Shown here: positions 1 through 6,117 of the stretch, in pieces
How the letters are laid out: each line of letters starts with the position of its first letter
Numbering within the stretch: the first letter of the stretch is position 1
Assembly: GCA_013205525.1 (NCBI GenBank)
Contig: JABMMR010000051.1
Coordinates: 1 to 7,497 of the forward strand
Source of the DNA: Burkholderiales bacterium
GTDB taxonomy: Bacteria; Pseudomonadota; Gammaproteobacteria; Burkholderiales; Burkholderiaceae_C
Direction of reading: 5' to 3'
Length of the DNA stretch: 7,497 bases
Made by a program: the position numbers and the translations under genes
The notes under the pieces: model-generated
Databases searched by the model: none
The model's input: the letters and a program-made list of their open reading frames with translations, nothing else
Told to the model about the DNA's origin: nothing

Positions 1-576
1 ACATTGCCCGAACGCATGAAGTTTGAGCTGCCTTTTTTGGCCGATATTCCGTATCTAGGTCAGGCTTTGTTCAAGCAGCATCCCGTGGTGTATTTGGTCA
101 TCATTTTTACCATCGCCTTGATTTGGTTTTTCAATCACAGCCGCATGGGTTTGGTGTTGCGCGCGGTGGGCGAGTCGCCACAGTCGGCGCATGCCTTGGG
201 CTATTCGGTGCGCAGTATTCGTTTGGGTGCGGTGGTCGCCGGCGGGGCATTGTGCGGGTTGGCAGGCGCTTACATCTCTGTCATTTACACCCCGTTATGG
301 GTTGAGGGCATGATTGCGGGCAAGGGCTGGATTGCGCTGGCGCTCACCACCTTTGCCACTTGGCGGCCTGCCCGTGTGCTGTTGGGTGCCTATTTGTTTG
401 GCGGGGTGACCATGTTGCAGTTTCATTTGCAAGCCAGCGGGGTTGAGTTGCCCAGCCAGTTCCTCAGCATGCTGCCTTACTTGGCCACCATCGTCGTGCT
501 GGCGCTGATTTCACGCAATCCGCAGTGGATTCGTGTCAATATGCCAGCTTCCTTGGGAAAACCGTTTTTCTCCTGA
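1..576 (+). CDS. ABC transporter permease, BMP-associated (nucleoside/simple-sugar type), C-terminal part
   Basis: This is the membrane permease subunit of an ABC importer, of the branched-chain amino acid/simple sugar/nucleoside permease superfamily (relatives: the B. subtilis NupQ/YufQ type). The frame is open at the left window edge, so the start is missing; 191 residues are visible, ending in TGA at 574-576. Hydrophobic stretches consistent with membrane helices lie at about fragment residues 29-45, 75-97, 106-124 and 158-171. The stretch R-A-V-G-E-S-P-x-S-A-x-A-L-G-Y, followed by an Ala/Gly-rich helix, is the typical cytoplasmic loop of this family that contacts the ATPase. The next transport gene downstream encodes the substrate-binding lipoprotein, which supports a purine nucleoside or base importer, but the two are separated by a toxin-antitoxin module. 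The ATPase and a second permease would be expected to the left, outside the window. Substrate is inferred from context only. Confidence 0.88.
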   Translation, partial: TLPERMKFELPFLADIPYLGQALFKQHPVVYLVIIFTIALIWFFNHSRMGLVLRAVGESPQSAHALGYSVRSIRLGAVVAGGALCGLAGAYISVIYTPLWVEGMIAGKGWIALALTTFATWRPARVLLGAYLFGGVTMLQFHLQASGVELPSQFLSMLPYLATIVVLALISRNPQWIRVNMPASLGKPFFS

Positions 577-593
577 GCCAGTTACACCATCTA

Positions 594-622
594 TTGATCG
601 TTAAACGGATAACAGGTAAAAT
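594..622 (+). promoter_or_regulatory. Predicted sigma70-like promoter of the higBA-type module
   Basis: A -35-like TTGATC (594-599) and a -10-like TAAAAT (617-622, five of six matches to TATAAT) are separated by exactly 17 nt. They lie in the 53-nt gap between the permease stop and the toxin ATG. A start point about 7 nt after the -10 box would fall at 629-630, on the A of the toxin ATG, giving a leaderless or nearly leaderless mRNA. No strong Shine-Dalgarno is present; the best match, AGG at 614-616, is 13 nt from the ATG. The match is seen in the sequence; activity is inferred. Confidence 0.6.
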
Positions 623-630
623 ATCGGTAA
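600..630 (+). promoter_or_regulatory. Candidate antitoxin operator repeats over the higBA-type promoter
   Basis: The promoter region carries an imperfect inverted repeat GTTA-N6-TAAC (600-613) and three similar short direct motifs: GGATAA (607-612), GGTAAA (615-620) and GGTAAT (626-631). The two GGTAA copies are 11 nt apart, about one helical turn. HigA-type antitoxins usually bind repeats overlapping their own promoter, so these are reasonable operator candidates. The motifs are short and A/T-rich, so chance is a real alternative. Confidence 0.3.
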
Positions 631-899
631 TGGCAATTCAATCTTTCGCGTGCGCCGACACCCAAGAGCTGTTCACCACAGGACGGAACCCGCGGTTTGG
701 CAACATCAAAAAGGTAGCCGAACGAAAGTTAGTCCAGCTAGATGCCGCGCCCTCATTGACCTTCATGCGGGCACCGCCTGGCAACGACCTCAAAGAGTAC
801 GACGGCAATTGGCACGTTCGGATCAACGGGCAATGGCGGCTGACTTTCAAATGGGGGCCGAGTGGTCCATTTGATGTTGTGATTGAAGACCCACATTGA
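630..899 (+). CDS. higB: HigB-like toxin (RelE/ParE superfamily, plasmid maintenance killer type)
   Basis: The 89-residue product fits the HigB/'host killer' family of small basic mRNA interferases, which cleave mRNA on the ribosome. Family features visible are the N-terminal I-x-S-F with L-F-x-T-G (residues 3-18), the charged helix with A-x-R-K-L-x-x-L-D (30-38), the L-K-x-Y-D-G-x-W-x-V-R-I-N-G-x-W-R-L-T-F block (54-73) with R64, N66, W69 and R70, and the terminal V-x-I-E-D-P-H (83-89), close to the usual ending with D-Y-H. Full family length is present. The ATG at 630 is chosen because it gives the canonical N-terminus and follows a strong promoter match; the open frame extends upstream only as overlap with the permease gene. 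The antitoxin gene follows 18 nt downstream, in the toxin-first order typical of higBA. Catalytic activity is inferred from the family. Confidence 0.87.
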   Translation: MAIQSFACADTQELFTTGRNPRFGNIKKVAERKLVQLDAAPSLTFMRAPPGNDLKEYDGNWHVRINGQWRLTFKWGPSGPFDVVIEDPH

Positions 900-917
900 C
901 TGACGCAAAGGAACATC

Positions 918-1226
918 ATGTTTAAAAATGGAATGCGCCCCGTTCACCCTGGAGAAATCTTACTTGAGGACTACATCAAGCCGATGGGAATCAGCGTCCG
1001 TGCGCTGTCGCTGGCCCTGCATGTCCCTTACTCTCGCCTACGTGAAATCGTGGACGGCAAACGGGGAGTGTCGGCAGATACGGCGTTGCGCTTAGAGCGG
1101 TACTTCGCAAGCGAAGCGCAAGGCTGGCTTGCCCTGCAGGCAGCGTATGACCTTCGAATTGCTGCGAAGCAAAGCGTCAAGCTCATCACGAAAGAAATTC
1201 AACCAGTTGCCTCCCGCAGTTCATAA
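918..1226 (+). CDS. higA: HigA-like antitoxin, XRE/Cro helix-turn-helix (VapI/HigA family)
   Basis: The 102-residue product is a DNA-binding antitoxin that should neutralise the preceding toxin and repress their joint promoter. It carries the family signature R-P-V-H-P-G-E-I-L near residues 7-15, a helix-turn-helix at about 26-48 (S-V-R-A-L-S-x-A-L-x-V, then R-L-x-E-I-V-D-G-K-R), the S-A-D-T-A-L-R-L block (52-59), and G-W-L-A-L-Q-A-A-Y-D-L after it. ATG 918 follows AAAGGAA (907-913) at 4 nt. The C-terminal 20 or so residues are variable and basic, as in many homologues. The gene ends 38 nt before the substrate-binding protein gene and has no terminator of its own, so module transcripts may read into the transporter gene. 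Assignment to the family is strong; pairing with the toxin rests on adjacency and family order. Confidence 0.9.
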   Translation: MFKNGMRPVHPGEILLEDYIKPMGISVRALSLALHVPYSRLREIVDGKRGVSADTALRLERYFASEAQGWLALQAAYDLRIAAKQSVKLITKEIQPVASRSS

Positions 1227-1227
1227 T
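1198..1227 (+). promoter_or_regulatory. Weak candidate promoter for the substrate-binding protein gene
   Basis: CATAAT (1222-1227) matches five of six bases of a -10 box. The best -35 partner is TTCAAC (1198-1203, three of six) at 18-nt spacing. It would restart transcription of the binding-protein gene downstream of the toxin-antitoxin module. The match is poor and could be chance. Confidence 0.2.
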
Positions 1228-1264
1228 CACGCCTTTCTCCAACCTTGCCCTCAAAGGATTTTTC

Positions 1265-2404
1265 ATGACAAACATTTTCAAGCGCTCAGTGTTTCGCGCT
1301 GCAGCTTTGGGCTTGGTGGCTGCGGCCCTCATGGTCGGTTGCGGCAAAAAAGAAGAACCCCTGCCTGCCCCCGTGGTTGAAGCGCCCAAACCAGAGCCTT
1401 TGAAAATTGCTTTCGCCTATGTCGGCCCGGTCGGTGACGGCGGTTGGACTTTCGCGCACGACAACGCCCGCAAAGCCTTGGAAGCCGAGTTCGGCGACAA
1501 AATCAAAACCTCTTTCACCGAAAATGTGTCGGAGTCCGCTGACGCAGAGCGCAACTTCCGTGACATGGTGGCCCAAGGCAACAAACTCATTTTCGGCACC
1601 ACCTTCGGCTATATGGAGCCCATGCTCAAAGTGGCAACAGACCACAAAGACGTGAAGTTTGAGCACGCTACCGGCTACAAGCAAGCCGACAATATGCGCA
1701 CCTACGACAGCCGCACCTATGAAGGCGCTTACATGGCTGGCGTGATCGCTGGCAAGATGACCAAGTCCAACACCTTGGGCGTGGTGGCCTCCATTCCCAT
1801 TCCTGAAGTGGTTCGCAACATCAACGCCTTCACCTTGGGCGCGCAGTCGGTCAACCCCAAAGTCAAAACCAAAGTGGTGTGGGTCAATGAGTGGTTCAAC
1901 CCACCCAAAGAAACCGAAGCCGCTACATCCCTCATCAACAGCGGCGCTGACGTGCTGTTCCAAAACACCGATTCACCCGCTGTGCTGAAAACCGCCGAAG
2001 AAAAAGGCAAGCGCGCTTTTGGTTGGGACTCGGACATGACGGCTTACGGCCCCAAAGCCCATTTGGCTTCCGCCATCATCAACTGGACCCCCTATTACAT
2101 ACAAGCCACCCGTGACGCCTTGGAAGGCAAGTGGGCGGTCGGTGCCCATACTTGGTCTGGTGTGAAAGAAGGCGCTATCGACATCGTCTCGATCGCCGAA
2201 GATGTGCCTGCTGACACAAAAGCCAAAGTTGATGAAATCAAAGCCGGTTTGAAAGATGGCAGCTTCGCCATTTGGAAAGGTCCTTTGCTGGACAACACGG
2301 GCAAAACCCAACTGAAGAAAGACGAAGTCGCTGACGACAAATTCTTGAGTGGCCTGAGCTTCTACGTCAAAGGCGTGGAAGGCAAAGTGCCCGGCAATAA
2401 ATAA
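1265..2404 (+). CDS. BMP family ABC transporter substrate-binding lipoprotein (PnrA-like)
   Basis: This is the periplasmic, membrane-anchored binding protein of an ABC importer in the BMP (basic membrane protein/PnrA) family, whose characterised members bind purine nucleosides. The 379-residue product begins with a lipoprotein signal: basic n-region (K6, R7, R11), a hydrophobic core at 12-24 and the lipobox M-V-G-C with Cys26 as lipidation site. A Pro/Glu/Lys linker (28-45) follows, then the fold's first strand K-I-A-F-A-Y-V-G-P and G-D-G-G-W (46-61). The C-terminal lobe contains G-W-D-S-D (253-257), equivalent to the conserved G-x-D-x-D element of the family. ATG 1265 is supported by AAAGGA (1253-1258) at 6 nt. 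The stop codon shares one base with the next possible ATG (TAATG) and an intrinsic terminator follows. Neighbouring adenine deaminase makes a purine ligand likely; a base rather than a nucleoside is possible. Confidence 0.93.
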   Translation: MTNIFKRSVFRAAALGLVAAALMVGCGKKEEPLPAPVVEAPKPEPLKIAFAYVGPVGDGGWTFAHDNARKALEAEFGDKIKTSFTENVSESADAERNFRDMVAQGNKLIFGTTFGYMEPMLKVATDHKDVKFEHATGYKQADNMRTYDSRTYEGAYMAGVIAGKMTKSNTLGVVASIPIPEVVRNINAFTLGAQSVNPKVKTKVVWVNEWFNPPKETEAATSLINSGADVLFQNTDSPAVLKTAEEKGKRAFGWDSDMTAYGPKAHLASAIINWTPYYIQATRDALEGKWAVGAHTWSGVKEGAIDIVSIAEDVPADTKAKVDEIKAGLKDGSFAIWKGPLLDNTGKTQLKKDEVADDKFLSGLSFYVKGVEGKVPGNK

Positions 2405-2967
2405 TGCCCGCTTTGTCGGTGAGAAAAGGCTGCCCTGGTGCAGCCTTTTTTTGGTTTCAAGCTGTTGCGCTGCCGTGCGTGTTGACTGCTGCATGCGCGG
2501 CGCTGGCCCAACACAACCCCGCTTTGCCCGATGCCAACCTCACGCCTGGCGCCATCGACCCTTACGTCACGCCGCACAACCTGCAGTCCACGGTTTGCGT
2601 CAAAGGCTATACCGCCAGCGTAAGACCCGATAAACGCGTGACCAATCGATTAAAGCGCGAGCAAATTCGCCAGTACCGCTATGCGGACACCAACCCCCAG
2701 AGTTACGAAGAAGACCACCTGATACCTCTGAGCATTGGGGGCAGTCCCAGCGATCCCCAGAACCTGTGGCCGCAACCCCGCAAAGGCGAATGGGGTGCAG
2801 AACAAAAAAACGATTTGGAATTCGTGGTCTACAAATTGGTCTGTCAGGGCGAATTGCCGTTAGCTCAGGCGCAGCAACGCATTGCCCTCAATTGGATTGA
2901 GGCCTACCAAGCTTGGGTGCCTTCGCACCAGCATCTTTTACCCAGGGGACGACGTGCAGCAGATTGA
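2404..2967 (+). CDS. Secreted HNH-like endonuclease
   Basis: The 187-residue product looks like a small exported metal-dependent nuclease. The core [12 protein letters not shown] (103-114) followed by Q-N-L-W-P-Q-P (119-125) is the DH...NLW pattern of HNH/beta-beta-alpha-metal nucleases; D104, H105 and N120 are the likely active-site and metal residues, with a conserved-looking A-E-Q-K-N-D-L-E helix at 132-139. The N-terminus reads as a Sec signal peptide: R7-K8, a hydrophobic core at about 12-32 and A-L-A/Q (33-36) as cleavage site. Two cysteines in the mature part (C65, C147) could form a disulfide, in keeping with export. Start choice is uncertain: ATG 2404 overlaps the preceding stop and GTG 2419 would still give a signal peptide; neither has a good Shine-Dalgarno. 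An intrinsic terminator hairpin lies within the signal-peptide codons. The 3' end overlaps the deaminase by 14 nt. Substrate (DNA or RNA) cannot be read from the sequence. Confidence 0.75.
   Translation: MPALSVRKGCPGAAFFWFQAVALPCVLTAACAALAQHNPALPDANLTPGAIDPYVTPHNLQSTVCVKGYTASVRPDKRVTNRLKREQIRQYRYADTNPQSYEEDHLIPLSIGGSPSDPQNLWPQPRKGEWGAEQKNDLEFVVYKLVCQGELPLAQAQQRIALNWIEAYQAWVPSHQHLLPRGRRAAD
2424..2452 (+). terminator. Intrinsic (Rho-independent) terminator after the substrate-binding protein gene
   Basis: The arms AAAAGGCTGC (2424-2433) and GCAGCCTTTT (2440-2449) pair perfectly over 10 bp around a 6-nt loop, CCTGGT. The T run covers 2446-2452. The structure begins 20 nt after the binding-protein stop codon, an ordinary place for the end of a transporter operon. 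It also lies inside the signal-peptide codons of the following nuclease frame, so it would cut expression of the nuclease, deaminase and flavoprotein genes unless read-through or an unseen promoter exists. Confidence 0.9.
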
Positions 2968-3982
2968 ACACTTACCCGACTTGCTGCGGGCCATGCCCAA
3001 AGCCGAGTTGCACATACATATAGAGGGCTCTTTAGAGCCTGAGCTGATTTTTGCTTTGGCCAAGCGCAACGCCGTGCGCCTTCCCTACAAAAGCGTGGAA
3101 GCACTGCGTGCGGCATACGCTTTTACCGACCTGCAAAGTTTTCTAGACATCTACTACGCGGGTGCCAGCGTGTTGCAGCAGCCGCAAGATTTTTATGACA
3201 TGGCCTGGGCTTACTTTTTACGCGCCAAGGCGGATAACGTGGTGCATGCGGAAATCTTCTTCGACCCACAAACCCATACCTCGCGCAAAGTGTCCATGCG
3301 CAGCGTGATCAGCGGTTTGCACCGCGCTTGTGTAGATGCGCAGGCCCAGTTGGGCATCAGTTCTGCGTTGATTTTGTGTTTTTTGCGCCATTTGTCTGAG
3401 CAAGAGGCATTTGACACCTTGGAGCAAGCGCTGCCTTTTCGGGATCAATTGATTGGCGTGGGGCTGGACTCCAGCGAGCGCGGCCATCCGCCAGAAAAGT
3501 TCGAGCGTGTTTTCAAGCGTGCCTCTCAGCTGGGCTTGAAGTTGGTAGCACATGCTGGGGAAGAGGGCCCGCCCGCTTATATATGGAGCGCCTTGGATGT
3601 GCTGCATGTGGCGCGCATCGACCACGGCGTGCAAGCCATTCACGACAAGGCGCTGATGGCACGGTTGGCCAAGGAACGTGTGCCGCTGACGGTATGTCCT
3701 TTGTCCAACCAAAAACTGTGTGTGTTTCCCAGCTTGGCCGACCACAATTTACGCCAAATGCTCGACCTGGGGCTGTGCGTCATGTTGAACTCCGACGATC
3801 CCGCCTACTTTGGCGGCTATGTGAACGACAACTACCTGCAAACCTTTGCCGCCTTGAACTTGGAGGCTTCCCACGCCTACCAGTTGGCGCTCAACAGCTT
3901 TGAAGCCAGCTTTGTTTCGCAGGATCAAAAGAATATCTGGCGGCAACAGCTGGACGACTGCTTCAAGCAGTTTGGGGCGTGA
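2954..3982 (+). CDS. Adenine deaminase (adenosine/AMP deaminase family, zinc amidohydrolase)
   Basis: It probably hydrolyses adenine to hypoxanthine and ammonia in the cytoplasm (purine salvage or catabolism). The 342-residue protein belongs to the adenosine deaminase family and carries the strings I associate with the characterised Pseudomonas-type adenine deaminase: A-Y-A-F-x-x-L-Q-x-F-L-D-x-[16 protein letters not shown]-x-G-H-P-P and [10 protein letters not shown]. Metal and catalytic residues are visible: H20-x-H22, H200, E203 (in H-A-G-E-E), H224 (in I-D-H-G) and D281-D282 (in N-S-D-D-P). GTG 2954 is preferred over upstream in-frame codons because AGGGGA (2944-2949) lies 4 nt before it and it gives the normal family N-terminus ([11 protein letters not shown]). 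The gene overlaps its neighbours on both sides (14 nt upstream, 4 nt GTGA downstream), implying translational coupling. Adenosine as substrate is the main alternative. Confidence 0.9.
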   Translation: MQQIEHLPDLLRAMPKAELHIHIEGSLEPELIFALAKRNAVRLPYKSVEALRAAYAFTDLQSFLDIYYAGASVLQQPQDFYDMAWAYFLRAKADNVVHAEIFFDPQTHTSRKVSMRSVISGLHRACVDAQAQLGISSALILCFLRHLSEQEAFDTLEQALPFRDQLIGVGLDSSERGHPPEKFERVFKRASQLGLKLVAHAGEEGPPAYIWSALDVLHVARIDHGVQAIHDKALMARLAKERVPLTVCPLSNQKLCVFPSLADHNLRQMLDLGLCVMLNSDDPAYFGGYVNDNYLQTFAALNLEASHAYQLALNSFEASFVSQDQKNIWRQQLDDCFKQFGA

Positions 3983-5172
3983 ACCCACTCTTGTTGGTAG
4001 GCGGCGGAATCGGTGGCTTGGCAGCCGCTTTGGCCTTGGGTCAAAACGGTGTGGCCACGCAGTTGTTTGAACAAAGCCCCGCGTTTACCGAGGTGGGCGC
4101 AGGCATTGGCTTGGGGCCCAACGCGGCGAGTCGGCTGCAAGCATGGGGGCTGCTCCAAGCGCTGCAAGCCAAAGCTTTCGGACCTTCACAGCTCAAAGTG
4201 ATGGACGCGAAAAACGGGCGGCAGCTGGGCTGTTTGCCCATGGCGCAAGACTTTGTGCAGCGTTACGGCGCGCCCTACCTCACCATTCACCGCGCAGATT
4301 TGCATCAGGTCTTGCTGGATGCGGTGCATGCACAGGGTGCCACCGAGCTGCATTTGGGGCATCAACTGCTCAATGGGCAAGCCAATACGCAGTCTGTGCA
4401 AACCCAATGGCTGAATCCTGACGGCCAAACCGTGTCGCATGAAAGCCAGGCTGTGCTGGGCGCGGATGGCATCAATAGCCGGGTGCGTGAATTGGCTTGG
4501 GACCCGCAGAAGTTGCAAGCCAGTGGTCACTGGGCTTACCGCTGCTTGCTGCCTAGGCAGGCCTTGCCGCTGGCTTGGCGAAGTGACGAGATGGGCTTAT
4601 GGCTGGGGCCGCGTTTGCATGTGGTGCATTACCCCGTGCGTGGCGGCGAATGGCTGAATGTGGTGTTGCTGGTTGAAGCGGGCCAAGAGGTGCAAACGCC
4701 TGGCTGGGACACGCAGCGAAGCGCACAGCAAACTGCCGATGATTTAAACCAAGCGATTAAAGGCAGTTGCAGCCGTTTGCAAGATTTGGTGCGTATGAGC
4801 GAGCACTGGCGCGCATGGGCCTTGTTTGACCGCAGCCCCTTGCAAACAGCCAAGGACATGGCGAGGGGCAGGGTGGCTTTGCTGGGCGACGCAGCCCACC
4901 CCATGCTGCCCTATTTGGCGCAGGGCGCCGGCATGGCGATAGAAGACGCCCAAGCCTTGGCGCTTCAGTGGCAAGGTGAAGATCTGTCGGTGGAGCAGCG
5001 CCTACAAGCCTATGCCCAAGCGCGTTGGCAACGCGTGGCCAAGGTGCAGGCCAGAGCGCGGCGCAATGCGCAGGTGTTTCATGCCAGCGGTGCGGTGGCG
5101 TGGGGGCGAAACGCAGCCCTGCGTTGGGGGGGTGCGGCCGTGATGGACATGCCTTGGCTCTACGCGGGCTAA
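3979..5172 (+). CDS. FAD-dependent monooxygenase (salicylate/3-hydroxybenzoate hydroxylase-like, class A flavoprotein)
   Basis: The 397-residue product is a group A flavoprotein monooxygenase, which uses NAD(P)H and O2 to hydroxylate an aromatic or heteroaromatic substrate. All three family fingerprints are present: the FAD-binding G8-x-G10-x-x-G13 in the first beta-alpha-beta unit, the D-G motif G-A-D163-G164-I-N-S-R-V-R, and the G-D motif A-L-L-G303-D304-A-A-H-P followed by [15 protein letters not shown]. The [11 protein letters not shown] stretch (about residue 103) is usual for the salicylate-hydroxylase-like branch. GTG 3979 overlaps the deaminase stop (GTGA) and places the FAD motif at the usual distance from the N-terminus; no strong Shine-Dalgarno is seen beyond GGGG (3974-3977), so coupling is likely. 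Substrate is unknown. Coupling to a purine deaminase allows a purine-derived substrate such as urate (known flavin urate hydroxylases are in this superfamily), but the fingerprints equally suit a phenolic acid. Confidence 0.88.
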   Translation: MNPLLLVGGGIGGLAAALALGQNGVATQLFEQSPAFTEVGAGIGLGPNAASRLQAWGLLQALQAKAFGPSQLKVMDAKNGRQLGCLPMAQDFVQRYGAPYLTIHRADLHQVLLDAVHAQGATELHLGHQLLNGQANTQSVQTQWLNPDGQTVSHESQAVLGADGINSRVRELAWDPQKLQASGHWAYRCLLPRQALPLAWRSDEMGLWLGPRLHVVHYPVRGGEWLNVVLLVEAGQEVQTPGWDTQRSAQQTADDLNQAIKGSCSRLQDLVRMSEHWRAWALFDRSPLQTAKDMARGRVALLGDAAHPMLPYLAQGAGMAIEDAQALALQWQGEDLSVEQRLQAYAQARWQRVAKVQARARRNAQVFHASGAVAWGRNAALRWGGAAVMDMPWLYAG

Positions 5173-5174
5173 AT

Positions 5175-6116
5175 TCAGAGTTGGCCCAGCAGCAGCCATT
5201 CCATCAAAGCTTTTTGCACATGCAGGCGGTTTTCCGCTTCTTCCCAGACCACCGATTGCGGTCCGTCTATCACCTCGGCTTGCACCTCTTCGCCTCGGTG
5301 GGCCGGCAGGCAATGCATAAAGAGCGCCTCGGGTTTGGCTTGGGCCATCATGCGGCCATCGACACACCAAGCGCCAAATGCTTTCAAGCGCGCTTCGTTC
5401 TCCGCTTCAAAGCCCATGCTGGTCCAAACATCGGTGGTGACCAAATCTGCGCCTTGGCAGGCTTCTAAGGGGTCTTTGAACAATTGATAGCAATGGGGGT
5501 TTTTGACCCCTGCCACCGCTTGGTTCACCTCGTAGCCACTGGGGGTGCTGACATGCACTGTGAAGCCCAACAAGTCGGCGGCTTGCAGCCAAGTGTTGGC
5601 CATGTTGTTGCCGTCGCCCACCCAAGCCACCACCTTGCCTTTGAGGCAATCCAAGGGGTGGTTCACATCCCCACGGTGCTCAATGAAGGTGAATAAATCG
5701 GCCAAGATTTGGCAGGGATGAAACTCGTTGGTCAGGCCGTTAATGACCGGCACGCGCGAATGGGCGGCAAAGCGCTCTATCTTGGTTTGCTCATAAGTGC
5801 GAATCATCACCAAGTCCACCATGCGGCTGATGACTTTGGCGCTGTCTTCAATCGGCTCAGCGCGCCCCAGTTGCGTGTCGCCGGTGGTCAGGTGCACCAC
5901 CGCGCCGCCCATCTGGTACATGCCGGCTTCAAAGCTGATGCGCGTGCGGGTGGAGGCCTTCTCGAAAATCATGGCCAAACTGCGGTCGGCCAAAGGCTGG
6001 TGCTTTTCATAGGCCTTGAATTTGGCCTTGATCAGCGCGGTGCGGCTGAAAAGATAAGCGTAGTCTTGGACGCTGAAGTCGCTGAACTTTAAATAATGTT
6101 GCAGGGGCTGGGGCAT
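5175..6116 (-). CDS. argF: Ornithine carbamoyltransferase
   Basis: It makes citrulline from ornithine and carbamoyl phosphate in the cytoplasm, the sixth step of arginine synthesis. The 313-residue length is normal for the family. Diagnostic motifs are complete: the carbamoyl-phosphate loop S55-T-R-T-R59 within F-E-K-A-S-T-R-T-R, H133-P-C-Q136, the ornithine-binding D-V-W-T-S-M-G (229-235, the SMG loop distinguishing OTCases from aspartate carbamoyltransferases) and H268-C-L-P-A-H-R-G-E-E with catalytic Cys269. ATG 6116 begins one nucleotide after the argD stop (TGA-G-ATG), so it is almost certainly co-transcribed and coupled to argD. Its stop codon lies two nucleotides from the stop of the convergent monooxygenase gene, with no hairpin terminator visible between them. 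Confidence 0.97.
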   Translation of the reverse strand: MPQPLQHYLKFSDFSVQDYAYLFSRTALIKAKFKAYEKHQPLADRSLAMIFEKASTRTRISFEAGMYQMGGAVVHLTTGDTQLGRAEPIEDSAKVISRMVDLVMIRTYEQTKIERFAAHSRVPVINGLTNEFHPCQILADLFTFIEHRGDVNHPLDCLKGKVVAWVGDGNNMANTWLQAADLLGFTVHVSTPSGYEVNQAVAGVKNPHCYQLFKDPLEACQGADLVTTDVWTSMGFEAENEARLKAFGAWCVDGRMMAQAKPEALFMHCLPAHRGEEVQAEVIDGPQSVVWEEAENRLHVQKALMEWLLLGQL

Positions 6117-6117
6117 C

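Noticed and set aside
567..1240. Seven-base direct repeat TTTCTCC at 567-573 and 1234-1240 flanking the toxin-antitoxin module, possible target duplication or excision scar
   Set aside because: Joining the two copies would delete the permease stop codon and read in frame into the binding-protein gene, so it does not restore a sensible ancestral junction. A 7-mer match between two ~60-nt flanks is not very unlikely by chance. A second shared hexamer, CCAGTT (578-583, 1203-1208), lies in the wrong relative order for a single longer repeat.
1286..1963. Long open frame on the minus strand opposite the substrate-binding protein gene
   Set aside because: Its product is low-complexity and rich in His, Gly and Phe, as expected from an antisense reading of a biased coding gene. 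It has no recognisable domain, and the plus-strand frame is a clear BMP-family lipoprotein.
2482..2510. TTGACT (2482-2487) as the -35 box of a promoter for the nuclease-deaminase genes downstream of the terminator
   Set aside because: At 16-18 nt spacing the sequence is G/C-rich with no resemblance to a -10 box.
3218..3745. Open frame of about 175 codons on the minus strand opposite the adenine deaminase gene
   Set aside because: It lies wholly inside a well-supported enzyme gene, has no Shine-Dalgarno that stands out and encodes no recognisable motif.
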